Origin: an uncultured Bacteroidota bacterium
GTDB lineage: Bacteria; Bacteroidota; Bacteroidia; Flavobacteriales; Flavobacteriaceae
Length of the DNA stretch: 64,000 nucleotides
Assembly (NCBI GenBank): GCA_902546095.1
Contig: CACCIQ010000005.1
Span: 1-64,000 of the forward strand
Reading direction: 5' to 3'
Shown: positions 20,436-30,797 of the stretch, piece by piece
Layout: each line of letters opens with the position of its first letter
How positions within the stretch are numbered: position 1 is the stretch's first letter
The notes under the pieces: generated by a model
Database searches by the model: none
What the model was told of the DNA's origin: nothing
Seen by the model: only the letters and a program-made list of their open reading frames with translations
Translations under genes and position numbers: made by a program

Positions 20436-21345
20436 TGTTTCTAATTTATTGGGAATTAAATATTTATCAGAGAATGATATTAATCTAATTTTTGAAACTA
20501 CTAATAACTTCAAGGAGGTTATAAACAGAAAGATTAAAAAGGTTCCAAGTTTAAGGGATATTACTATCGCTAACCTATTTTTCGAAAACAGTACACGAAC
20601 AAAAATATCATTTGAACTAGCTCAAAAAAGACTTTCTGCTGATGTAGTTAATTTTAGTTCATCTGGTTCATCAATAAAAAAAGGTGAAACCCTAGCTGAT
20701 ACAGTTAACAACATTTTATCTATGAAAGTTGATATGGTTGTAATGAGGCATCCAAGTCCAGGTGCTAGTGTCTTTTTATCTAAAAATGTTAAATCTTGTA
20801 TTATTAATGCTGGTGATGGATGTCATGAGCATCCTACTCAAGCATTATTAGATGCATTTACAATTAAAGAGAGATTAGGGGATGTAAGTAACAAAAAAAT
20901 TCTAATTACTGGGGATATAATGCATTCAAGAGTAGCACTTTCAAGTATATTTATTTATAAAAAATTGGGAGCCAAAGTCAAAGTATGCGGTCCCAAAAGT
21001 TTAATACCTAAATATATAAATGAACTTGGAATTGATTATGAACCAAACTTTGATAAAGGTCTTCTGTGGTGTGATGTTGCTAGTATGCTTAGAATACAAA
21101 ATGAGAGAATGAAAGATAGCTATTTTCCAACAACAAGAGAGTATGCTCAACAATATGGTTTAGACTTGAATAGACTAAATTCTATAAAAAAAGAAATCGT
21201 AATTACCCATCCTGGACCAATCAACAGAGGAGTTGAATTAAATAGTGATGTCATAGATTCAGGTAAAACAGTTATTCTAGATCAGGTTGAAAATGGTGTT
21301 GCAGTTAGAATGGCCGTGATGTATTTACTAGCATCTAAACTATGA
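20422..21345 (+). CDS. pyrB: Aspartate carbamoyltransferase catalytic subunit
   Basis: IANLFFENSTRTKISFELAQKRL, HPTQALLDAFTIKERLG, THPGPINRGVELNSDV; ATG at 20422 overlaps pyrR end. Confidence 0.96.
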   Translation: MGKISVSNLLGIKYLSENDINLIFETTNNFKEVINRKIKKVPSLRDITIANLFFENSTRTKISFELAQKRLSADVVNFSSSGSSIKKGETLADTVNNILSMKVDMVVMRHPSPGASVFLSKNVKSCIINAGDGCHEHPTQALLDAFTIKERLGDVSNKKILITGDIMHSRVALSSIFIYKKLGAKVKVCGPKSLIPKYINELGIDYEPNFDKGLLWCDVASMLRIQNERMKDSYFPTTREYAQQYGLDLNRLNSIKKEIVITHPGPINRGVELNSDVIDSGKTVILDQVENGVAVRMAVMYLLASKL

Positions 21346-21635
21346 GCAGTAATTTTATTAGAATTTTTCTAAAAAAAAATACTGATTTAAATCAAGTTGA
21401 AACTAAATTGTCAAATAATTTAGATTCCAATTTAGTTTTGGAAATTGATGACTCAATTATTATTGACAAAAAAATAATAGATTTCTTAAATTCGTATAGT
21501 AAAAAATCAAAAAAATCCTTTGTTGTTGTCTCATCAAACCTGAATTTTCAAGTGCATTCTTTTACTCTTGTCCCTACATTTCAAGAGGCAAAGGATATAA
21601 TTCAGATTGAGGAAATAGAGAGGCTTATTGGCTAA
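21342..21635 (+). CDS. Small conserved-looking protein upstream of rnz, possibly STAS-like
   Basis: 97 aa ORF, 4-bp overlap with pyrB and 1-bp overlap with rnz; fold guess is weak. Confidence 0.6.
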   Translation: MSSNFIRIFLKKNTDLNQVETKLSNNLDSNLVLEIDDSIIIDKKIIDFLNSYSKKSKKSFVVVSSNLNFQVHSFTLVPTFQEAKDIIQIEEIERLIG

Positions 21636-22408
21636 TGAATAATTCATTAAGAATATTAGGTTGCTACTCAGGTTCGGGTGGCTATAGAAGATATCCTTCT
21701 TCTCAGTTATTAATACTAAACAATAAAAATTATTTAGTTGACTGTGGTGAGGGTACTCAATTTCTATTAAAAAAATATGAAACTAAATTAAATTCAATAG
21801 ATAATATTTTTATTTCTCACCTTCATGGTGATCATTATTTTGGATTGCCAGGACTGATTTCTCATTATAACCTTAAGGGAAGGACCAAAGATTTATCCAT
21901 TTATGGTCCAATTGGATTAAAAAAAATTATTTCATTAATCATGAAATCTAGTAATTCATGGACAAGTTATAAACTAAATATAATTGAACTGGAACCTAAA
22001 GATTTGACATTTATTGATAATGATAAAATTAGTGTAAGTAGTATTAAATTATCTCACAGGATTCCTTGTACAGGATTTGTTTTCAAGCTAAAAAAAAATA
22101 ATTCAAATATTTCATATGCTTATTGTTCTGATACTGCTTATGAGCCATCGATCTCTGATAAATTAAAAAATATTAATATTTTATACCATGAGTCAACTTT
22201 TTTAGAAAAACATGTTCACTTAGCTAAAAAAACAAAGCATTCAACCGCATTGCAAGCATCAAAAATTGCAAAAGCAGCTAACGTTAATAAACTAATTCTA
22301 GGTCATTTCTCAGCTCGATATAAAGATTTGAATGATTTTAAAATTGAAGCCCAATCAAATTTTAAAAACACATTTCTAGCTCAGGAGGGAGAGTTATTTA
22401 CATTTTAA
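21635..22408 (+). CDS. rnz: Ribonuclease Z
   Basis: LVDCGEGTQFLLKKY, FISHLHGDHYFGLPGLISHYNLKGR, LGHFSARY. Confidence 0.94.
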   Translation: MNNSLRILGCYSGSGGYRRYPSSQLLILNNKNYLVDCGEGTQFLLKKYETKLNSIDNIFISHLHGDHYFGLPGLISHYNLKGRTKDLSIYGPIGLKKIISLIMKSSNSWTSYKLNIIELEPKDLTFIDNDKISVSSIKLSHRIPCTGFVFKLKKNNSNISYAYCSDTAYEPSISDKLKNINILYHESTFLEKHVHLAKKTKHSTALQASKIAKAANVNKLILGHFSARYKDLNDFKIEAQSNFKNTFLAQEGELFTF

Positions 22409-22424
22409 TATTAAATTTAATATT

Positions 22425-23063
22425 ATGAAAGATTTGTCAGATTTCAGAGTTAGTTATGAAAAATATAATCTTAGTGAAGAATCAATTGTTGATGACCCAT
22501 TAATACTTTTTAAAGAATGGTTTGAACAAATTTGTGATTCAAAACAAATAAAAGAGCCTAATGCAATGACACTTAGCACTGTTGATAGTAATAATACACC
22601 AAATAACAGAGTTGTTTTATTAAAAAAATTTTCAAGTGAAGGTTTTGTTTTTTATACAAACTACATGAGCAATAAAGGTAAAAGCATGTCAAATAATTCA
22701 AATGTTTGTTTGTCTTTTTTTTGGCCATCTCATGAAAGACAAGTTATTATTAAGGGTAAATGTATTTTTATGCCCGAAAAAGAATCAGATGAGTATTTTT
22801 ACTCTCGTCCTATTGATAGTCAAATTGGTGCGATTGCTTCTGATCAGAGCAGTGAAATTCCCAATAGAAAGTATATTGTCGACAAATTTGATGATTTAAA
22901 AAAAAATCATAAGAAAATTACAAGACCAGAACATTGGGGAGGTGTGATTGTTCATCATGAAACTATCGAATTTTGGCAAGGGAGAAAAAATAGACTTCAT
23001 GACCGAATTTTTTTCACCAAATCAGTGAAGGGAAAATGGAGTTATTCCAGACTTAGTCCGTGA
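22425..23063 (+). CDS. pdxH: Pyridoxamine 5'-phosphate oxidase
   Basis: PNAMTLSTVD..PNNRVVLLKKFSSEGFVFYTNYMSNKGK, SQSSEI, EFWQGRKNRLHDR. Confidence 0.95.
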   Translation: MKDLSDFRVSYEKYNLSEESIVDDPLILFKEWFEQICDSKQIKEPNAMTLSTVDSNNTPNNRVVLLKKFSSEGFVFYTNYMSNKGKSMSNNSNVCLSFFWPSHERQVIIKGKCIFMPEKESDEYFYSRPIDSQIGAIASDQSSEIPNRKYIVDKFDDLKKNHKKITRPEHWGGVIVHHETIEFWQGRKNRLHDRIFFTKSVKGKWSYSRLSP

Positions 23064-23542
23064 AAAAGCTTTCAATCATAAGACATGCAAAGTCAGATTG
23101 GAGTCATGATCTTCCTGATATGGACAGACCTATATCTCAAAGAGGAAGAAATGATGCAGACGTAATGTCTAACGTAATTCAAGGTTTAAATTTAGAACCG
23201 CAAATTATATTTTCTAGCCCTGCAACAAGAACGATTCAAACTTATCAACGTTTAAAAAAAAATATTTCAAGTTTCAGTAAAATCAGTTTTATTAAATCTA
23301 AAATGCTTTATGATTTTTCAGGTTATAATGTTTTAGAATTTATTCATTCAATTGATGATAAATACTCGAATGTCATGATATTTTCTCACAATAACTCATG
23401 TTCATTTTTAACAGCTGAATTAGGATTAAGTTATATCCATGTTCCAACATGTGGATTATTAATTTTTGATTTTGATGTATCTTTGTGGAGTCAAGTTTCT
23501 GTTGGAAAATTCAATCATTATTTTCCAAAATCATTTAGATGA
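23060..23542 (+). CDS. SixA-type histidine phosphatase
   Basis: KKLSIIRHAKSDWSHDLPDMDRPISQRGRNDA (RHG-type motif). Confidence 0.9.
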   Translation: MKKLSIIRHAKSDWSHDLPDMDRPISQRGRNDADVMSNVIQGLNLEPQIIFSSPATRTIQTYQRLKKNISSFSKISFIKSKMLYDFSGYNVLEFIHSIDDKYSNVMIFSHNNSCSFLTAELGLSYIHVPTCGLLIFDFDVSLWSQVSVGKFNHYFPKSFR

Positions 23543-25584
23543 AAGATTATATTTTTAAAAATAGAGAATTAAGTTGGCTAGATTTTAATGCTAGAGTATT
23601 GCAAGAGGCTGAAGATAAAAAAGTGCCAATCATTGAAAGATTGAGATTCATAGGAATTTTCTCTAACAATCTTGATGAGTTTTTTAAGGTTAGATATGCT
23701 ACTGTTAAAAGGATTGCTTTGTCAGGAAAAAAGCAAAAAAAGCTATATAAAGGCCCAAATGCTACTGATTTACTTCAAATGATAACAAACAAAGCTATTG
23801 AGCTTCAAGAGAAAAGTGACCAGGTATTAGAATCTATTATTGATGATTTAAAAGATGAAAATATTTTTTTTGTTGATGAAAAATCAATTCCGATAGAATT
23901 TATAGAATATATAAATACTTTTTTCATTGAAAAGATTCAACCTCAACTTGAGGTGGTCATTCTTAATAAGAAATCTAAATTTCCAAATTTATCCGATACA
24001 TCATCTTTTTTGACAATAAAAATCGAAACTAAAGATGAGAGGATAAAGTTTGCTTTGATCAAACTTCCAAATCAAATTGATAGATTTATTGTGTTAAGTA
24101 AGTCTGAAAAAAAGTATATCATTCTCGTTGATGATATAATTAGGTTTCATTTAAATGAAATCTTTGAAATTTTTGCCCCAAAAAAAATAGTGGCAAATAT
24201 GATAAAAATTAGTAGAGATGCAGAGCTAGATTTTGCTTATGATATTTCTAAAAGTTACTTGGAAAAAATATCTCAAAGTATAAAAAATAGATCTATTGGG
24301 GAACCAGTAAGATTCCTTTATGATCAAGATATTGATAAAAGCACATTGAAATTTCTCATAAATAAGTTAAACTTTGATGACAACACTGATAGTATAATTC
24401 CAGGATCAAAATACCATAATCGAAGGGATTATATGAATTTTCCCTCAATAGGCAGTAGTACTTTAGTTTATAAGGATTTAACTCCACTTAATATTAAAGA
24501 TTTTAATCTTAATCAAAATATTTTTGATGCAATTAAAAGAAGAGATTTTTTATTACATACGCCCTACCAAAAATTTACTTACATCCAAAAATTTCTTACA
24601 GAGGCTTCAATAGACCCAAGTGTAAAAAAGATATCAATTACAATTTATAGATTATCTAAATTATCAAGTGTTGCAAATGCCTTGATTAATGCTGCTAAAA
24701 ATGGAAAAGAAGTTATAGTTCAAATAGAATTACAAGCTAGATTTGATGAAAAAGCTAATATAAATTATGCTAAAATTCTTGAGGAGAATGGTGTTAAATT
24801 AATTTTTGGAATTGAAAGTTTAAAAGTTCACGCTAAGATTTGCGTTATTGAAAGAAAAAATAAAAACAGGATTGAAAAGTTTGGTTTTATTAGTACGGGG
24901 AACTTTAATGAGTCGACTGCAAAAGTATATACAGATTTAACTTTATTTACATCAAACAAAGATATTTTGGATGATCTTTCAAAAGTTTTTAATTTTTTTA
25001 ACATTAACTATAAAAAATACAGATTTAAACAAATAAAAATTTCTCCTTTTGAAACTCAATCTTTTTTTACTAAAATGCTTAAGCGTGAAATTAAAAATGC
25101 TAAAAAAGGATTGCCAGCATCTGTTAAGATAAAACTTAATAGTTTGACAAGTTATGCAATGGTTGAGCAACTGTACAAAGCAGCCGATAATGGAGTAAAA
25201 ATTAATATGATTATAAGAGGAATATGTTGTTTAATACCAACACAGCATAAAAACATCAAGATAATTAGTATAATTGATAGATTCTTAGAGCACACACGCA
25301 TTTTTATTTTCAATAATAACAAGAAAAATGAAACTTATATTTCTTCTGCTGACTGGATGACAAGAAATTTAGATAACAGGGTAGAGGTTACTTGTCCAAT
25401 TCATGATTCTAAAATTAAAAAAGAGATAAATGATATTTTTAATATTTACTGGTCTGATAACGTAAAATCAAGACTAATTAATCAGAAAGATGCTAATGTA
25501 TACAAATCTGATATTAAAAAATCAAATTCAGTAAGATCTCAATTGGAGATATATAATTATTACAAATCTAAACTTGAAAACTAA
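23539..25584 (+). CDS. ppk1: Polyphosphate kinase 1
   Basis: NRELSWLDFNARVLQEAEDKKVPIIERLRFIGIFSNNLDEFFKVRYA; KVHAKICVIERK; GNFNESTAKVYTD. Confidence 0.96.
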   Translation: MKDYIFKNRELSWLDFNARVLQEAEDKKVPIIERLRFIGIFSNNLDEFFKVRYATVKRIALSGKKQKKLYKGPNATDLLQMITNKAIELQEKSDQVLESIIDDLKDENIFFVDEKSIPIEFIEYINTFFIEKIQPQLEVVILNKKSKFPNLSDTSSFLTIKIETKDERIKFALIKLPNQIDRFIVLSKSEKKYIILVDDIIRFHLNEIFEIFAPKKIVANMIKISRDAELDFAYDISKSYLEKISQSIKNRSIGEPVRFLYDQDIDKSTLKFLINKLNFDDNTDSIIPGSKYHNRRDYMNFPSIGSSTLVYKDLTPLNIKDFNLNQNIFDAIKRRDFLLHTPYQKFTYIQKFLTEASIDPSVKKISITIYRLSKLSSVANALINAAKNGKEVIVQIELQARFDEKANINYAKILEENGVKLIFGIESLKVHAKICVIERKNKNRIEKFGFISTGNFNESTAKVYTDLTLFTSNKDILDDLSKVFNFFNINYKKYRFKQIKISPFETQSFFTKMLKREIKNAKKGLPASVKIKLNSLTSYAMVEQLYKAADNGVKINMIIRGICCLIPTQHKNIKIISIIDRFLEHTRIFIFNNNKKNETYISSADWMTRNLDNRVEVTCPIHDSKIKKEINDIFNIYWSDNVKSRLINQKDANVYKSDIKKSNSVRSQLEIYNYYKSKLEN

Positions 25585-26464
25585 TTTAAAATTAATTAAG
25601 GTTGCTACAATTGATATTGGTTCTAATGCAATAAGGTTACTAATATCAAATGTGTTTGAAATTAAAGGAGTGAAATATCACACAAAAAATTCATTATACA
25701 GAGTTCAATTACGCTTGGGGGATGATTCTTTTAAGTATGGAACTTTGAGTGAAAAGAATTATGGAAAACTAAAGTCAACATTAAAATCTTTTAAATTAAT
25801 TCTGGAAATAAACGAAATAAAAAAATATCTAGCTTATGCAACCTCTGCAATGAGAAATTTGAATAATGGAGAAAAAATATTAATGTCTTTGGAGAAAGAA
25901 ACTGGAATCAAAGTTAAAATCATTTCTGGGAAAAAAGAGTCAGAGATAGTTGCAAAAAATGACATCAGTTCTCATATTGGAAAGACTAAAAATTATTGTT
26001 TTATTGATGTTGGTGGAGGTAGTACAGAAGTTATTATTTATAAAAAAAATACATTTTATAAATCTAAATCGTTTAAAATTGGTGGTGTTAGATTAATTAA
26101 TGGTCTAGTAACTGATTCAACCTGGAATGATTTTAAAATTTGGCTTGAGACAAATGCTACAGAATTAAAAAAATTAAAAATAATTGGAATAGGAGGTAAT
26201 ATCAATAAGATTTATAAGATTTCAGGTGTAAAATATACTAAACCTTTAACCTTAAAAAAATTTAAAAATACTTTGGATAAACTCGAAAAAATGTCATATC
26301 AAAAAAAATTGGTTAAACTTAAATTAAATCCTGATAGAATTGATGTTATTCACCCTGCAGGCAGAATTTATTATTTTCTATTAAAAACACTCTCAATTAA
26401 AGAAATTTATGTTCCAAAGATTGGTTTAGCTGATGGAATGGTAAGTGAATTAATTCAATCATAA
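25574..26464 (+). CDS. Ppx/GppA-type exopolyphosphatase
   Basis: VATIDIGSNAIRLLISNV, CFIDVGGGSTEVIIY, IGIGGNINKIYKIS; TTG start overlapping ppk1. Confidence 0.9.
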   Translation: MKTNLKLIKVATIDIGSNAIRLLISNVFEIKGVKYHTKNSLYRVQLRLGDDSFKYGTLSEKNYGKLKSTLKSFKLILEINEIKKYLAYATSAMRNLNNGEKILMSLEKETGIKVKIISGKKESEIVAKNDISSHIGKTKNYCFIDVGGGSTEVIIYKKNTFYKSKSFKIGGVRLINGLVTDSTWNDFKIWLETNATELKKLKIIGIGGNINKIYKISGVKYTKPLTLKKFKNTLDKLEKMSYQKKLVKLKLNPDRIDVIHPAGRIYYFLLKTLSIKEIYVPKIGLADGMVSELIQS

Positions 26465-28156
26465 ATCTAGTTTTAAATCTTTTTTAAACTCATTTAAAAT
26501 TGGATTTATTTCATTTAATTTATCAAATTTTTCCTGAGGAGTAGAGTAATATTCTTTATTCATTGATTCATCAATATTTACCTCAAGTACTATTTGGTCA
26601 TTTTTGAGATTTGATTTTAAAAAGTCACAAATATTTTCTCTATCCAAGTCAATTTCTTTTTTATTACTTTTTGAAGGGACATTAAATAAAATTTTATTTT
26701 CTTCAAAAATTAAAGGTTCACTAATTTCCATTAAGCTCGATAAGCTATTGTTTCCTTTTTCTGATAAATTTTTTGAATATTTTTTCCAATGTAGTTTTAG
26801 TGCTTCTAAATCAAATTTATTTTCTAATGGTATTTTGTTTTCCTTTTCTTTTTCCTTTTCAATATTTACTTCCTTTTTAAGTTTAAGACTTGATAATGAT
26901 AATGCACTTATCTCTGGATTTTCAATTTTTTTAGGTTCTATTTCAGAGTCTACATTTAAATCTTTAATTTTCTCTCTTTTTGTATCAATCTTTGTATTTA
27001 TTTTTTGGGGTAGTTCATTTTTTTTAATCTTTGAGTCTTGGATACTTTTTCTTAAATCATCTTTTTTTTTTTCGACTGTTTTATCATTAATTTGATTGCT
27101 TTGATTGACTTTACATAATTTCATTAATGTGATTTCAACCAATAACTTTTTATTTTCAACCTGATTATATTTAAATATAGAACTTTCAACTATTGTAATA
27201 TGATCAACCAACTCTGAATTAGATATCATATTGCCTTGTTCGATAAACGCATTCATAATTTCATTGCTAAATTCAAATAAACTATGTGATTCATTCGATT
27301 TAGAGATAAGAATATTTCTAAAATGACTAGCTAAGCCAGTTAAAAAATCTTTTTCATTGAAACCTTTTTCACAAATTTTATTGAATGAAATTATCGACGA
27401 TATAAGATCTTTTTCAAAAATACTTTTTGAAATATTTAAATATGATTCATTATCTAAAATATTAAGAAGTGCAGAGGTCTTTTCTGTAGTTATATTTTTA
27501 TTTGTAAAACTTACAATTCTGTCGAGTATAGTTAACGAATCTCGCAAGGAACCATCTGATTTTCTTGATATAATTGAAACTGCTTCATCTTCAAATTCAA
27601 ACCCTTCTTTTTTACAAATATCCTTTAGACAATCATTTATTTCTGAATCCTTAATTCTATTAAAATCATAAATCTGACACCTAGATAAAATTGTTGGAAG
27701 AATTTTATTTTTTTCAGTAGTTGCTAAAATAAAAACTATATGTGGCGGAGGTTCTTCAAGAGTTTTTAAAAAAGCATTTTCAGCTTGTTTGGATAGCATG
27801 TGGACTTCATCAATGATATATACTTTATATTTTCCAATTTGCGGAGGAATTCTAACTTTTTCAATTAAATCCCTAATATCATCAGTCTTATTATTTGAAG
27901 CAGCGTCTATTTCAAAAATATTAAATGAGTAGTCTGGATTTTCTAAATTTTGAACACTTTCTGAATTTATTTCTTTAGCATAAATTCTAGCACAAGATGT
28001 TTTACCAACGCCTCTGGGCCCACAAAAAAGTAAAGCCGATGGAATTTTATTTTCAATAATTGAGTTTTTTAATGTCTTTGTAACATGGTCTTGCCCAACC
28101 ACTGAGTCAAAATCTTTTGGTCTATATTTAAGCGAGGAAACAACAAAATTACTCAT
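26459..28156 (-). CDS. dnaX: DNA polymerase III subunit gamma/tau
   Basis: LKYRPKDFDSVVGQDHVTKTLKNSI, LFCGPRGVGKTSCARIYAKEIN, IIDEVHMLSKQAENAFLKTLEEPP. Confidence 0.95.
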   Translation of the reverse strand: MSNFVVSSLKYRPKDFDSVVGQDHVTKTLKNSIIENKIPSALLFCGPRGVGKTSCARIYAKEINSESVQNLENPDYSFNIFEIDAASNNKTDDIRDLIEKVRIPPQIGKYKVYIIDEVHMLSKQAENAFLKTLEEPPPHIVFILATTEKNKILPTILSRCQIYDFNRIKDSEINDCLKDICKKEGFEFEDEAVSIISRKSDGSLRDSLTILDRIVSFTNKNITTEKTSALLNILDNESYLNISKSIFEKDLISSIISFNKICEKGFNEKDFLTGLASHFRNILISKSNESHSLFEFSNEIMNAFIEQGNMISNSELVDHITIVESSIFKYNQVENKKLLVEITLMKLCKVNQSNQINDKTVEKKKDDLRKSIQDSKIKKNELPQKINTKIDTKREKIKDLNVDSEIEPKKIENPEISALSLSSLKLKKEVNIEKEKEKENKIPLENKFDLEALKLHWKKYSKNLSEKGNNSLSSLMEISEPLIFEENKILFNVPSKSNKKEIDLDRENICDFLKSNLKNDQIVLEVNIDESMNKEYYSTPQEKFDKLNEINPILNEFKKDLKLDL

Positions 28157-28161
28157 CAGTA

Positions 28162-28169
28162 CAAATATA
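28162..28169 (-). promoter_or_regulatory. TAnnTTTG -7 box upstream of dnaX
   Basis: Minus strand TATATTTG-TACTG-ATG. Confidence 0.6.
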
Positions 28170-28211
28170 ATCGAGCTATTCGATAATTCTAAAATAATAT
28201 TTAAAATATAT

Positions 28212-28219
28212 TAAATTTG
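28212..28219 (+). promoter_or_regulatory. TAnnTTTG -7 box of rnpB
   Basis: TAAATTTG 4 nt upstream of predicted RNase P RNA 5' end. Confidence 0.65.
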
Positions 28220-28223
28220 TTTT

Positions 28224-28501
28224 GGCAGGCTACCTTATCGCTTTTTAAAGAGGAAAGTCCGGACACCAAAGAGCATTACAACGGGTAACCCCCGTCGCTA
28301 GTAATAGTAGGAAAAGTGCAACAGAAAGAATGTACAGTCAGGCTGTAGTGAAATCATGTAAACTCTGTAAGGTGAAACGCCAAGTATATCAACTTTAAGG
28401 ATTGCTCGTCCGATGTTGAAGGGTAGGCGGTTTGAGTATAATAGTAATATTATACCAAGATAAATGATAAGGCATGACAGAATCCGGCTTACAGGCCTGC
28501 C
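28224..28501 (+). ncRNA. rnpB: RNase P RNA, bacterial type A
   Basis: GAGGAAAGTCCGGACACC (CR-I), ACAGAA..., GGTGAAACGCC, AAGATAAATGATAAGGCATGACAGAATCCGGCTTAC (CR-V); closing P1 GGCAGGC/GCCTGCC. Confidence 0.95.
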
Positions 28502-28506
28502 TTTTA

Positions 28507-29097
28507 TTAAAAATAATTTTTAGATTCTGGTCCGCAATTGAATATCAAATCAAGAATACTCAAATCATTTATAAAACCATTAGAAACTTGAAATGTTTGA
28601 GTGTATTTCTTTTCTAATAATTCACGTGTTCTTTTAGTATTTGATAAATAAATTAAGTTAATAAATTCCTTTTCTTGATCGTTAAAATTTTCTTTAGGCA
28701 TTTCTATATTAATCCATTTACAAACTAAATTTATTGAAGCAAAATTTAATTGATGCAGATATTCATAGTCTGATTCATAAAAAAACGAAATATCATCTTC
28801 ATAAAATTCAAAAAAAGGGGATGACTGATAACATATTTTAATCGATTTATAATGAGTTTTTTTCCAGTTTGAAGAATTATCTATTTTAATTTTAGAAAAT
28901 TTTCGTGGAACATTTTTTCTAGAATGCTTGATTGGAACTGTTAACATTAACTCGCCATTAGATGAGTCGATATAAGTTCTATTGGTTAGTGTTTGTTTAT
29001 TGTACCTAGAGTTGATACTCCATTGTAAGTTGTTTGATGAAATGTGTTTCCAGTGCGAAATTGGAGGAAAATAAGTAGGCTCAAGGACCTTAAGCAT
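28507..29097 (-). CDS. WbqC-family protein
   Basis: LEPTYFPPISHWKHISSNNLQWSINSRYNKQTLTNRTYIDSSNGELMLTVPIKH. Confidence 0.8.
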   Translation of the reverse strand: MLKVLEPTYFPPISHWKHISSNNLQWSINSRYNKQTLTNRTYIDSSNGELMLTVPIKHSRKNVPRKFSKIKIDNSSNWKKTHYKSIKICYQSSPFFEFYEDDISFFYESDYEYLHQLNFASINLVCKWINIEMPKENFNDQEKEFINLIYLSNTKRTRELLEKKYTQTFQVSNGFINDLSILDLIFNCGPESKNYF

Positions 29098-30793
29098 TTT
29101 TTAATACTTTTTTAGTCAAATATTTATTTATTAGCCAAACTATAAGGCAAAAGACAACAAAATGGATGAAATATGATTTTGGTTCACCATCCTCATGAAT
29201 TGTAGTAAAAACTCTGTCCCATCTAATTTTCCAATTTTTAATCCCATCGTTTATTCCATCGATGCTCATCCATATAAAAATTGGTTTTCCAACAATATGA
29301 TCCTCTGGAACAAATCCCCACATTCTGCTATCTTCAGAACTATATCGATTATCTCCCATCATCCAATAATAATCCATTTTAAATTTGTAATCATTAGTTT
29401 CTTTTTTATTAATAAATATTTTTCCATCCTTGACTTCAATAATGTTATTCTCGTAATCTTTAATTATTTTTTTATAAATAGGAAGATTTGATTGAGTTAG
29501 AGAAACAGAACTATTTTTTTTTGGAATAATTACAGGGCCAAAGTTGTCCTCATTCCAATCATATGTAATATCATTTGGAAAAAAAGACGTATTATATGAT
29601 TTTGTTTTTTTATAATTTTTGATAATACTGTCTACAGTATTACTTTTTAAAATTTGACTGTAATCTTTTTCAGTCAATGTTAGTTTTTTTTCTCTTTCAG
29701 TAATTTCAGAAATTGACAATCTATGCTTTCTGATTTTTTCTGTTGGAATTCCCTTTGAGTTGGTAATTATTGTAAAATTTTCAATGTTATTATTAACTAA
29801 ACTTAAAATATGAGGCTTGATATCATCAAAAGAACTCTGGTTAATATTTTTAATTACAAATTTTCTTTGAAAATCATATAAACCCAGTTTATTTAAATTT
29901 TGACTTGAAATTCCTTTGGAATTATATGCTGTGTATTTAAATAAAGGCTTTGCTCTTTCTGGAAGAATGCTAATTTGACCATTAATTTTTAAATCACCAT
30001 TATTTATTTCCAAAGTGTCGCCTGGGATTCCAACACATCTTTTAACATAATTTGATTTTTTATCAATGGGTTTAATAACACCTTTTTCTCTAACAAAAAA
30101 TTTTCTAACAGTATCAGCAGGCCAATTAAAAGTTACAATATCATTTCTTTTGATTTTTTGAAATTTTGGAAACCTTAGATAAGGTAATTGAGGCTTGTTC
30201 AAATATGACCTAATTCCCGTCCCAACAATTGTATCATGAACCATTGGAAATGAAACAACAGTTTTAGGCACCCTAGCTCCGTAGTGGTATTTGCTCACAA
30301 AAAGAAAGTCACCAACAAGAAGTGTTCTTTCCAATGATCCTGTAGGAATAATAAATGGTTGAATAAAGTAAGTATGTACAACAGTAGCTAAAATAACTGC
30401 AAAAATTATGGAGCTAAACCATTCTTCAATGCCGCTTTGGGGATTCAAATCCCTGTTTTCAATGTATTTTACTTTACTTTCATAATTTACATAGACAATG
30501 TAGAGACCTAGAGAGAAGATTACTAAAAGAGTATCCTTAATTCTATTCTTTCCAAAACTTCTGATTGTTTCAATCCAAATTATTGGGAAAATAAGGAGGT
30601 TTACAATTGGAATGATTACTAAAATCATCCACCACCATGGTCTTTTAATTATCCTCATAAGAACAAGACCGCTGTATATTGGTATTAGAGAGTGTATTGA
30701 ATTAAATCCAGCTTTTTTATAAAGACGCCATGTACCAAATGAATAAATTAATTGATAAATAAGAAAAAATAGTAACCATTCTGTCCAAGTCAT
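29090..30793 (-). CDS. lepB: Signal peptidase I, Bacteroidota long form
   Basis: IIPTGSLERTLLVGDFLFVSKYHYGARVP (Ser), NYVKRCVGIPGDTLEI (Lys), YWMMGDNRYSSEDSRMWGFVPEDHIVGKP. Confidence 0.93.
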   Translation of the reverse strand: MTWTEWLLFFLIYQLIYSFGTWRLYKKAGFNSIHSLIPIYSGLVLMRIIKRPWWWMILVIIPIVNLLIFPIIWIETIRSFGKNRIKDTLLVIFSLGLYIVYVNYESKVKYIENRDLNPQSGIEEWFSSIIFAVILATVVHTYFIQPFIIPTGSLERTLLVGDFLFVSKYHYGARVPKTVVSFPMVHDTIVGTGIRSYLNKPQLPYLRFPKFQKIKRNDIVTFNWPADTVRKFFVREKGVIKPIDKKSNYVKRCVGIPGDTLEINNGDLKINGQISILPERAKPLFKYTAYNSKGISSQNLNKLGLYDFQRKFVIKNINQSSFDDIKPHILSLVNNNIENFTIITNSKGIPTEKIRKHRLSISEITEREKKLTLTEKDYSQILKSNTVDSIIKNYKKTKSYNTSFFPNDITYDWNEDNFGPVIIPKKNSSVSLTQSNLPIYKKIIKDYENNIIEVKDGKIFINKKETNDYKFKMDYYWMMGDNRYSSEDSRMWGFVPEDHIVGKPIFIWMSIDGINDGIKNWKIRWDRVFTTIHEDGEPKSYFIHFVVFCLIVWLINKYLTKKVLKNA

Positions 30794-30797
30794 ATAG

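Noticed and set aside
26604-27095. 163-aa plus-strand ORF rich in Phe/Ser
   Set aside because: Antisense of the dnaX tail; low-complexity F/S/L composition is typical of the complementary frame of Lys/Glu/Asn-rich coding sequence.
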